Of a stretch of DNA of 64,000 bases, positions 1 to 9,022 are shown in pieces. Position 1 is the stretch's first letter, and the number at the start of each line of letters is the position of its first letter. The notes under the pieces are model-generated. The model searched no databases. It saw only the letters and a list, made by a program, of their open reading frames with translations, and was not told the origin of the DNA. The translations under genes and the position numbers were made by a program. This DNA comes from Amanita rubescens. Its lineage: Eukaryota; Basidiomycota; Agaricomycetes; Agaricales; Amanitaceae. The stretch is from positions 604,201 to 668,200 of the forward strand of contig WION01000015.1 of assembly GCA_015039365.1 (NCBI GenBank), given 5' to 3'.

Positions 1-948
1 ACATCCTCCTTACCATTGACTCGCACACTATACGTGTCGTCATCATGATTCGCCATCACTACCTCACCCTCCATACTCATAAAAGTCCCCGTTTCAACCT
101 TGACCTTTTCCCGTGCCTCTAGCGGACTGCGCAGAAAGAGTTCGCTGGAGATAAGCATGAATCGGTTGTGCTTCTCCTCGACCATTATCGCATGGTTCAA
201 TCTGAACGTTAGCATTCCTGACGCAAAATATGCGACGTCTGCCGATCGAATAGCCTTTCCTTTTTCGAAGAATTTTGCAGGAACGCCTCGCTTCACAACA
301 AATGGTACAAAGATTTTGTCTAAGAGAAATTTATATGTATCTTTGCCGATTTTCCTTGCCTTCAGGCCGCCTGGTGTGACATCGCCCGGGCCATTGAACA
401 GTCTTCGAGGAGGACGCCCGCCACGCCGCTCAAATTTGAACCGAAATCGAGGTATCAAAAGTACGTCATAAGAGCCATCGTTTAGCCCAAAGCCTATGGC
501 GGCATCGGCACGGTATCGTTTGATGCCTTTATCGAAGTCTGGGTGTTTCTTGCATAAACGGAGCCAGCAGGGAGGCTTCATGAGAGAACCGTCATCGTCA
601 TCATGGCTAGGTTGTTTTGAAGGCTGGTGATTGGCGGGTCGCTGTAGATATGGCCCCATCATGTCGTTGATGTATTGTTCAAACTCTTGATGTCGATCCA
701 CCGTCATCTGGGCATCCTCAACATCTTCACAATTTAGTTCCAATATGATAAAATTTAGCATCGTTTGCAAACATACCATCTACACCCTCATCTAAATTAT
801 CATCATCATCGCCATCATCCTCTTCATCCTCATCCTGTTCATATTCCTCTTCCTCCCCGTCACCAGCAGCATCCGCCTCTAGATCGAGAAATTGAGAAAC
901 GACCTGGACTCGTCTCCGCTTACGAGCCGGTTCTTGCATATGATCCAA
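1..948 (-). CDS. SPT5-like transcription elongation factor paralogue, partial (3' end outside window)
   Basis: Two exons are visible. Exon 1 (948..777) starts MDHMQEPARKRRR and becomes a long Asp/Glu tract. A 52-nt intron (776..725, GTATGT donor, AG acceptor) keeps the frame, and exon 2 (724..1) stays open to the window edge. The basic start, the SQFLDLEAD motif and the acidic tail look like the N-terminus of fungal SPT5. Exon 2 holds the block YDVLLIPRFRF followed by GRPPRRLF, then a region like a KOW segment (EGEVVMANHDDDTYSVRV). I know this arrangement from the amplified SPT5-like genes of Agaricomycetes rather than from the single housekeeping SPT5; no clear NGN domain precedes it. Expected location is the nucleus, with RNA polymerase II. 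The family call is by eye; the exon structure is solid. Confidence 0.6.
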
Positions 949-1340
949 CTGTAAAACGCATTAAGCAATGCGGACGTGAATCTCTTGAACACTTACCGAC
1001 CGCGCATCATGACTGCTTGCGTGACTTGCGCCGTCCATCTGTACAACGTGTGTAATGAGGTCGCTTGCAAACAATTGGAACGGAAATCCTCTTCTAACTT
1101 ACTGCCTGTAATCCTTCATTTCCGCTCATTCGAGTCGCCATACTCATATCAATTCAATTTAATACTGTGAATGGGACTCCTTAGTGTAGCTACAATTCGG
1201 TGCTACTTGTGAAATATAGAAGGCTGAAGCGTGGGAAGATGGAGTTGATATGGCATGACTTTCATTGTTGACACTACAAATATGAGCAAATATTATACAC
1301 CTTTTTATAACACTAGTACTATAAACATATCATAGATTTT
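949..1340. other. Spacer upstream of the SPT5-like gene
   Basis: About 390 bases with no convincing ORF on either strand. It should include the promoter of the minus-strand SPT5-like gene, but no TATA-like element or repeat could be assigned with confidence. Confidence 0.4.
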
Positions 1341-1353
1341 AGATTTAGGGTTT
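1341..1353 (+). repeat. Short telomere-like block (one TTTAGGG)
   Basis: A single TTTAGGG followed by TTTGCGG lies on the + strand, just past the 3' end of the antisense ribozyme. It is the first of three such blocks, all with the G-rich strand on +. A single unit means little by itself; it gains weight only from the two blocks downstream. Confidence 0.35.
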
Positions 1354-1417
1354 GCGGAGCAACCGAGCGAGCCGATAGGCGAGCGTTGGTTGCGATGCTG
1401 GACAGCGGAAGAGACCA

Positions 1418-1468
1418 GAGGGATGACCGTTGGGATGACGGTTTCGACTGAGTCTCATCAGATCCCTC
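1418..1468 (-). ncRNA. Hammerhead ribozyme, type I
   Basis: On the minus strand every conserved element is present in order: stem I strand GAGGGAU (1468-1462), core CUGAUGA (1461-1455), stem II GAC-UCA-GUC (3 bp with a 3-nt loop), core GAAA (1445-1442), stem III ACCGU / ACGGU (5 bp, 7-nt loop), then C17 at 1425 and the returning stem I strand AUCCCUC (1424-1418). Stem I is 7 of 7 paired. Predicted self-cleavage lies between minus-strand bases 1425 and 1424. Stem I is the open stem, hence type I. Hammerhead motifs are known in Penelope-like elements, and this one is on the same strand as, and 3' of, the RT fragment at 2110-3318, so it is probably part of that element's terminal repeat. Activity is inferred, not shown. 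Confidence 0.85.
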
Positions 1469-1507
1469 AAGTCGAATATATACAAAACCTGTCCCTCTAG
1501 TGACTAA

Positions 1508-1619
1508 GCATTCCCGCGGTCGGCGGGCCAATGAGGGGTAAGGTAACAATAGCGAAACTGAACTGTGGTAAGCTTGCCCTAAACCTCCGCGTGAGACCGC
1601 GGTGAATCCGCGGAATGCT
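1508..1619 (-). repeat. GC-rich inverted repeat beside the ribozyme
   Basis: CATTCCCGCGG near 1509 is matched in reverse by CCGCGGAATG near 1609, enclosing about 90 bases. It could form a further RNA stem in the non-coding end of the Penelope-like element. No function can be assigned. Confidence 0.4.
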
Positions 1620-1846
1620 GAGGTAAAGAGCTCCATATGGAAGAATGACTTACAAACATTTCCCACCGACGTGGGAGAGAAGTAAATATAAACTTACCTG
1701 GGTCCTTGATCGGTCCGTGAAACCGACGGTCTGGGCTGCTCCAAATCTATTTAAAGCAATCAGTGACATCATCGCTCCAGACCGGCCTAGACTGGCCTGG
1801 AACGTTCTAGATGATCTATTTATAACTCACAAAGGGCCCGTTCCCG

Positions 1847-1869
1847 TTTAGGGATTTAGGGTTTTAGGG
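1847..1869 (+). repeat. Interstitial telomere-like tract (three units)
   Basis: TTTAGGG, ATTTAGGG and TTTTAGGG follow one another on the + strand. The G-rich strand is in the orientation expected if an antisense retroelement copy was appended to a chromosome 3' end. Unit length varies between 7 and 8. Confidence 0.6.
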
Positions 1870-1949
1870 TGTTACTATTACAGTTCGTATTGCGATTAAG
1901 CATGTTAAATCAGTGTCCTGTAGTTTTTAACTTAGAATTATCAACGTAC

Positions 1950-1966
1950 GGGTTTAGGGTTTAGGA
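1950..1966 (+). repeat. Interstitial telomere-like tract (two units)
   Basis: GGGTTTAGGGTTTAGGA on the + strand, 144 bases before the antisense 3' end of the RT ORF. Same polarity as the tract at 1847. Confidence 0.55.
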
Positions 1967-2109
1967 GCGCCTTTTGTCGGTATCCTTCCCTTGTCACAAC
2001 CTTTAAAGATCGACCTTGTCTCCGACGTGAGACAAAGATTTAACTGTTTCATTATTGTTGTTCTAAAGACGCATGTTTAATAATGATAAAAACGACGGTG
2101 AGGCAATAC

Positions 2110-3318
2110 TTATCGTGGGGCCTTGTCATTTACATTCTTGGACAACCAATGGGTTATAAAACCACGTGGGGCAGAAGGACCTAATACGACGTCAGAAACG
2201 CCGGTTCGAGTCCACCCACTAGGTACGCGCGCAGAAGAAGATGGTAACTCACCACGCGGGCGAGACTTCTTCGCAGGGGGCATTTCACTACCCCCCGGAG
2301 CCGAACGTTTTAAGCTCGGTGCGGGTTCCTCATCGTCGACGAATACTGCTCCTTCGTCGAAAATTGGTCCATACCTATTGACATCGTCAAACAGGTTTTT
2401 ATCCATGCTGGAAAGTACTATCCTTTTCCACAAGTTCGTTAAGTCGAACAAATTTCTTGTTCTTCTTCGCGAAACGAGCCAACGGGCTCGCATCAGAGAA
2501 TTCAGTTTGGTAACGTCAGGAAGAAGACGGGAACCAGATGCGCCGCCCTTGCGGGAGGTGACTGACTCGGGGTATTGACTACCCTGCTCCATCTCTTCTT
2601 TCATCCAAATATGACCAAGATTGTCCCAGTCCTCTGTATAACAGCTGGGAATCTTATCGTCGGCCCACATCTCCATGGACCGGCGCCACTCTGATACAAT
2701 AGTATCTCCAAGTTCTTTAGCGTTGAAATAATTCAATACCGGATTAAATTCCGACTTAAGGACAACAAAGGTGGCCTTTTCCTCAGTCTCAGCCGTGATG
2801 GCGTTGACTTCATATCGGTTTTCCCATTTGCTGGATAAATTATTTCTCAGCCAGGTGGAAGTTAAAGCGGTAGGATAACCGCGCGCCCTGTACAATCCCT
2901 GTAGATCGTTCATGGCATCCTGATAGTATTCGTATTTACTACAGAGCGCGGCTAGCCTTGACATCTCACCTAGGAATGTACCCCTCTTAACGTCTAAGGG
3001 GTGGTGAGAAATCCATGGAATTCTTTCTAAATGGTTATGCTGCTTCCGATACGGTGTAAAGTGCACGTGTTCAGGGTCCCGAGGGTCCATAAACACGCGA
3101 ACGTCCAAGAAAGGACAGACCGTTCTACTAGCTTCCCATGTTATTCTACAACCGGCGAACTGAATAGTGTTTGACATAAATTGCAGCGCATCCTGTTCGG
3201 AGTCTGCTGTAATAATGGCGAAAACATCGTCGATGTACCTCTTATAATAGATTATGCGAGGTTTGTTCAATACTTGCCCCTGAATCGTTTCGAAAAAGGC
3301 GGCGTATAGTACACGCAA
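2110..3318 (-). pseudogene. Penelope-like reverse transcriptase, 5'-truncated, no visible endonuclease
   Basis: An open frame of about 402 codons begins inside an RT palm domain: YKRYIDDVFAII near residues 25-36 holds the YIDD catalytic pair, followed by FLDVRV and then blocks I read as Penelope-type (PYRKQHNH, ISHHPLDVKRGTFLGEMSRLAALC, GYPTAL). Fingers and the first catalytic aspartate are missing: a TAG lies 18 bases upstream and the homology ends near 3340, as expected from 5' truncation during reverse transcription. After the RT come a charged tail with LMRARWLVSRRRTRNLFDL and a putative nuclear signal (PPAKKSRPRG), then a stop; I see no GIY-YIG motif. This resembles the endonuclease-lacking Penelope-like elements (Athena/Coprina type) that attach to telomeres. 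RT is confident; subclass is inference. Confidence 0.75.
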
Positions 3319-3990
3319 GGTCGGGGGAGCCAGCTACCCCCAGGCCTTCCCTTTTTCTTGGGGTGCCATTGCCATTTTCACCCCAAAAAACAAATTGCCA
3401 TTCCAGAACATTTTCTCAGAGGGTCCCCCCCACCCCCCAAAAAAAAAAAAAAAAAAAATTATTTTCAAAAAAAGAACAAAAAAAAAAAAAAAATTATTTT
3501 GCCTTCTTTTTCTATCATATTTCTTGGCCAGCCCTGCCAGGATGGAATTACTAAAAATGCTTTTTCACCACTTGGTACATGTGGCATGCAACATGCAAAC
3601 CATTGATGAAGTTATTTTCTAAGATAACAAGGAGATCTTATCTTATTGGCTTACTAAGCAGATCAAGATATATATAGATAGAACATTGTAGAATGTTCTA
3701 GTTCACTTGTGTCATCCTTACTGCAGATGGCGCCATATGACACCATGGCTGCACATGAGCACAGCCCCATATTTCCATATATGAGTATGACATGACTGCT
3801 CAAATTACAAGGTGCACTCGTTTCTGTTTTTTGTGGAAAGAGCATTCACAATCTTGTTAATAAGTTTCATAGCTCTCTCTTTTTTAGATAATGAGCTACC
3901 TATTATGCCATGATGCTTATCAAAACACTTCTTATTGCTTCAAAGACAACATGAGTTTTGAGACCAGTTTTGGTGATGTAATCAGATACA
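3319..3990. other. Non-coding spacer with A-rich tract
   Basis: Directly after the RT truncation comes a C-run and two long A-runs (3439-3458 and 3478-3494) separated by a short T-rich interval. The rest is AT-rich with no supported gene. The short ORFs through the A-runs encode poly-Lys and are not credible. Confidence 0.5.
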
Positions 3991-3992
3991 TA

Positions 3993-4260
3993 CGAGGCAA
4001 AGCCTCACCTGCCCTTCGCGCAGGGGGGGTCGCCCCTTCGGGGCTCCTCACTGATAAGTGGCATCTGGCCTGTGGCTAGCTGAGGGTCGCTCCTTCGGAG
4101 CTCCTCATTGATAAGTTGGCATCTGGCCTGCAGCCAGCTGAGGGTCACTCCTCACTGATAAGTTGGCATCTGGCCTGTGGCCAGCTAGCATCTGGCAAGG
4201 GTCACTTCTCTGGAGCTCCTCACTCATTCAGGGTTCCTCATCATATGCTTAGCATGAAGG
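3993..4260 (-). repeat. Helitron 3' terminal region with tandem repeats and end hairpin
   Basis: Read on the minus strand, three diverged units of about 55 bases (each holding CTGGCC...GGCCAG and TTATCAGTGAGGAGC) lead into a hairpin, GAGGC-TTT-GCCTC, that ends at 3993 and is followed by T. The same units and hairpin recur at 11757-11851 (+) and 34541-34700 (-). The terminal tetranucleotide reads CTCG instead of the usual Helitron CTRR, if 3993 is the true end. Confidence 0.6.
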
Positions 4261-4318
4261 ATGTGATATATACTATGTACATGAATTCATTTCTATAAAG
4301 TACTTGAAGTTTCTGTAT

Positions 4319-6546
4319 CTACAAATTTAAATTTTGCAAAATTTCTGGATATACAACATTTTGTACCCTTTTATTTTCATTTCCCTCAGGTAACCACACT
4401 CTAATCCTATTCCCAGAGGTGCATCTTGAAAGTGCAACATACAACTGCCCATGTGAAAACACCTGGCTCTTCAAGTTTAATCCAACAAACTTGACAGATT
4501 GACCTTGGGACTTCATGTTTATTGTCATAGCAAAGGCCAGTCTGATAGGAAATTGCCTTCTTTTCAGAGGAATGGGTAAATTCTCAGCTGAAGGTTCAAG
4601 TGTTATTCTTGGAAATAAGACAATCTTTCCAGCAAATCTTTCATCTCCAGAGATAATTTCACATTTTATAACTCTGTTTTTTTATCTCCCTGACAACCAT
4701 TCTGGTCCCATTGCAAAGTCCTTTAGCTGCATCAAGATTTCTGAGAAGCATTACAGGACATCCTACTTTCAATGCCAATTTGGCCAAAGGCAAACCACTG
4801 ACATTCAAAGAATTTAAATATTCCATCGGATAGGGTTGATATCCATCCTGAGCCTCATTTGCCAAATCAATTGAATCAGCACTGTTCAGAACTTTTTCTA
4901 TGCCTGGCATCATGTCAAGAATAATCTTATTGATGTCATCCACATCATCATTTTTGCAGCACAAAATTGTTCTCTCCAAAAAGTACCGATTTGGTTTGTT
5001 GCCCAGATGAATATCAGGATATGTGTCATTGATCAACTTATCCCTGGTATTTGGACTGCAGCACATGTTTTCTGGTACTTGAACTGTTCCAGCCTCATCT
5101 GAGGTTGTGCCTGCACCAATTTCCAATAGCCAAGCAGCATGAGCTTCACTTTCAGGAGCTCTATCCAAGTGCATATTTTGAGTTAAGTGATGCACTTCCA
5201 TATGTCTCCAAAGATTACTTCTGGCAATATAAGCACCAACAATCTCCTGATGCAATGCTCTGGGCACAACAGGCAAAGTCTGACGAAAGTCACCTCCAAA
5301 TAGAACAGTGATTCCAGCAAAAGGCTGGTCATTTTGGTGGAGAAGATCTCTGAGGAGTCGATCAACAGAGGCAACAGCATGTTTGTGTTGCATAGGCACT
5401 TCATCCCAAATAATGATCTTTGTATTCTCCAGTACCTGATGCATTTTTGTGTTCTTTTTTATTCCCAGCTATGGATGTCTCTGTAATGGGAATTGGAATT
5501 TTAAAAGTGGAATGAGCTGTTCTTCCACCTTCCAGCAAAAGAGAAGCAATCCCAGAAGAAGCCACACATAGAGCTATTTGATTCTGAGATCTGACAGCAG
5601 CAGCAATAGTGTTGCACACAAAAGTTTTGCCACATCCTCCAGCACTGTGAATAAAGAGACTTTTGCCTCTATTATTATTGACAGAATCCATAACAGAGTT
5701 GAAAACATTTCTTTGCTCTTCATTGAACATGCCTACATTGTGAGTGACCATTTCTGCTTGCTGCACAGGATTATAATCCAATTGCTGAGCCAACAGAAAA
5801 TTATCAAGTATATCTTCCCAGTTTTGACCATCAACAGGACCTTGAGGCAATGGCATATTTGGAAAATCAGCCAGAGTTTTTCCAGACCTCATAACAATTT
5901 TATTCAAGAGGTGCAAGCCATAGTCATAGATCTTTTCATCATCAAACTCATAATCCTGATACTGGGGAAGCCTCTGAAGCCTTCTTCTCAAGTCATCACA
6001 AATATGCTCCTTGTATTTGTTCCAGAGAATTTCAGGAGACACAGGAAAACAGCTTAGAAGAATAACAGCAAAAAGAGATCTCAAAGCAGTGCCAGTTTGC
6101 ATTTGTGAAGCTTCTCTAAGACACTGATCCCATTCTCTATCATCCTCCAGCAGCCCCCTGGCATAGCAGGCATCTTTGTAAGTAGGATGAAGTACACCAT
6201 TAAATCTCCTCAAGTCTTCAAAGGACTGTGCTCCAGCAACAACAGTCAGAAGCAACCTCAGATAAAATCTTTCTCCCTGGGATGGAGCAGCAAAGTACAT
6301 TCTGCCAATAGCTGGAGGATTTCTCCCAGCCCTGGCTCTCCATTCATGACTCCTTTTGACATACCAATATCTTTTTGGAAAGTCTTGGTACAACACAGTT
6401 CACGCAGCAGGATCCTCTCTATTTTTTGCAAACCAAGCAGTCAGAGCAGTATGCTTTGTCTGTCCCCTCTCTACAACATCATCCAGGTTATCATCCTCAT
6501 TGAAATAAACCAACTGCTCATTCTTTAAATGAACAGGCAAGCCTGA
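4319..6546 (-). pseudogene. Helitron Rep/helicase, C-terminal part, frameshifted
   Basis: Minus-strand copy of the PIF1-like helicase half of a Helitron RepHel. Walker A HSAGGCGKTF, Walker B IIIWDEVPMQH, motif III LFGGDFRQTLPVVPR and the C-terminal [13 protein letters not shown] are all recognisable. Compared with the better copy at 9023-11638, it has a nonsense codon in the DPAA-Y region (near 6413), a frameshift near 5465 after ITETSIA and another in an A-run near 4678. Homology starts abruptly at 6546, where the sequence flips into a plus-strand N-terminal Helitron fragment. The helicase would unwind DNA during rolling-circle transposition; this copy is dead. Confidence 0.85.
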
Positions 6547-8722
6547 TCCAGATAACCGCCGCAGTTGGGCTAGGCATCACAGACAGCCTGTTTTACCTCA
6601 GGGTATTGTTGAACAGCCCAACTTTGGTCTGGAGCTGGCTGCTCAGATTCCAGAAGTGCATATACCTGAGCATATCAATGCTCCCAGGCAATTCCCTATG
6701 CCTGTTCCTCCTTTGGGTAGAGGAAATCCTATTCCTGCTCCAGGATTATTTGAAGCATTGATTGGTGGAGCAGCTGCTGTCCAGATTGATGATCTTTTTG
6801 CTGCTGGAGCTCAGGCTAGACCTATTGTTGGGTGGAGAGATATGGCTGTTCAGTTGCATCCTATGGCTGCTCAACCAGCTGGAAGAGCCAGAGGCAGGCC
6901 TAGACACATTTCTGGACCAAGAAATATTTTGTCTGGGCCTCAGGCCAATGTAGATCTCAATAATGTCCACAGAGGATACATTGCTCATAGAGAGCAGGCT
7001 GAAAATCACAGAGCCCAACAGGCAGTGCTTTTGCAACAGTTAGAGGCCAGGTTGCAAGAAGAGCAAAGGCAAAGAGCTCAACTTGAAGCTCAGTTACTTG
7101 ATGAGCAGAGACAAAGAGATCTGGAATTTGAACAGCAAAGACTGGCTGAGGTACAAAGACAGGCTGAAATACAAAGACAATTAGCTTTAGAAGCTGAAAG
7201 GCAGGGGGAGCTTGCTCAAGCTCAGTTACTCAATGAACAGAGACAAAGGGATCTGGAAGTGGAACAGCAGAGACAGTGGGACCTGGCTGAGTTACAAAGA
7301 CAGGAACTGGAAAGACAGGCTGAAATACAAAGACAACTGGCTTTGGAATTAGAAAACCTGGATGGTGTAGATGAGTTTCAACCACCTGAAGCTAATGCTC
7401 AAGTCAGAAATTTTATACATGGTCAATGGAGAGCAGAGCATGAAAGAGAGCTTGAACCTGATCTAAATGACATTGACTTTGATGAATTTGATGTTGATGA
7501 TTGGCAAAGACTGGATGATGATATTGCTCAGGCTTTTCCTCTGAATGAGTGGCAAGAACAGGAAGCAGCTAACATTTATGGAGAGAACAGGAGATTTGAA
7601 AATCAAGCCAGAAGAGGCATGCAAAATCATCAGGACGATGTTCCTGATCTGCCTCAGAGAGACCCCAGAGATCTCCCCAGGGCCAGAAGGCCATATGTAG
7701 ATCTTCAGCCAAATGAAATCCATAATTTGGGTCCAATGAATGTTATTTGTGCTCATTGCAATGCCTTGCATTGAGACTGTGAAAAGCTGTCTTCTTCTAC
7801 TGGCAGAAACCCAAAATTTGGCAGCTGCTGTTTGCAAGGTCAAATTCAGCTACCTCCATTGAGAGAACCTCCTAGAGTCCTTAGAGACATGCTCTGTGGC
7901 ATTTCCCCTCACTCAAAAACATTTAGGAAAAATATTCGCCAATACAATGCTGCATTTGCATTCACTTCTTTAGGAGTGAAAATTGATCATGCTGTCACTA
8001 ATGCTCCTGGGCCATATTCATTTCGAATTCATGGTGAATTACATCATCATGCAGGTGCTTTGCTTCCAGAGGAGAATCAGACACCATGCTATGCACAGAT
8101 CTACATTCATGATGATGATGCTGACCAAGTCGCTATGAGAATGACAAATAATCCTCAGCTACAGCCAATTATTATGACTGAGTTGCAAGCAATGATTCAT
8201 GAGACAAATCCTTATGTTGCTCTCTACAAATCAGCTCATCACATTCTGGCTGAAACACCTCCTGATCAGCAACAAAATGTTAGAGTCTTATTACGTGCTG
8301 AGAGAACTCAAGATAGAAGGCGATATAATTTGCCAACTGCCAGTGAAGTTGCTGCTGTCATTCCAGGAGATGGTTCTGAAGAGGTTTCTGATCACAGAGA
8401 TATTGTTGTGCGTCTTCAAGGTGGTGGTCTGCGGCGCATCAGTCATTTGAATCCTGCATATTCACCTTTGCATTATGTCTTGCTATTTCCACATGGTGAA
8501 GATGGTTGGCATAAGGATATTCCAGCTGTGCCTGCACCCGATGGCAGAGTTGGCAGAAGTGCCAATGTTATGCAGAGATGTTACTATGCCCATAGGCTTC
8601 ATGTCAGACCAGCAGATTTGAATCAGCCAGCTCTTTTCCTAAGTGGAAAATTATTTCAGCAGTATATTGTTGATGCTTGGGCTTCTGCTGAGCAAAGTGC
8701 TTTGAACTGGGCTAGAACCAAT
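6547..8722 (+). pseudogene. Helitron RepHel N-terminal region (Q/E-rich coiled coil + Helitron-like N domain)
   Basis: Open from DPDNRR at 6549 through 7774, then a single TGA (7772-7774) where the homologous copy at 13271-14657 has TGG, then open in the same frame to the palindrome near 8722 (nominal stop 8758). It encodes a Pro/Gln-rich start, a long Q/E/R coiled coil (roughly 7000-7360), an acidic segment (LNDIDFDEFDVDDW), a Cys/His knot (VICAHCNALH...CCLQG) and the Helitron-like N domain (PPRVLRDMLCG, GELHHHAGALLP, YSPLHYVLLFPHGEDGWH). The HUH Rep motifs that should follow are missing: the sequence inverts at about 8722. The N-terminal exon was probably spliced to the leader seen at 14658. 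Confidence 0.8.
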
Positions 8723-9022
8723 GAGTTCTGGCCCAATTCAAAGCACTTTGCTCAGTAGAAGCCCAAGCATCAACAATATACTGCTGAAATAATTTTCCAC
8801 TTAGGAAAAGAGCTGGCTGATTCTGCTGGCCTGACATGACATCTATGGGCATAGTAGCATCTCTGAGTTACATTGGCACTTCTGCCTCTGCCATTGGGTC
8901 CAGGCACAGTTGGAATATCTTTGTGCCAACCATCTTCACCACAGAGCATATCTCTAAGGACTCTAGGAGGTTCTCTCAATGGAGGTAGCTGAATTTGACC
9001 TTGCAAACAGCAGCTGCCAAAT
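8723..9022 (-). repeat. Inverted, internally deleted Helitron fragment forming a palindrome
   Basis: The reverse complement of this stretch repeats 7815-7902 joined directly to 8494-8720, so it is a copy with an internal deletion. It faces its plus-strand counterpart: about 75 bases at 8640-8719 and 8723-8804 are near-perfect inverted repeats around a tiny loop. Confidence 0.75.

Noticed and set aside
1700..1735. Second hammerhead-like piece on plus (GAAACCGACGGTC)
   Set aside because: It has GAAA, a short stem III and a GUC site but no CUGAUGA core or stem I partner upstream.
2203..2213. GGTTCGAGTCC, a tRNA B-box match
   Set aside because: No A-box, T-stem or acceptor stem pairing; it lies inside the RT ORF.
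3358..3622. Three overlapping plus ORFs through the A-runs
   Set aside because: They encode poly-Lys from homopolymer A; not genes.
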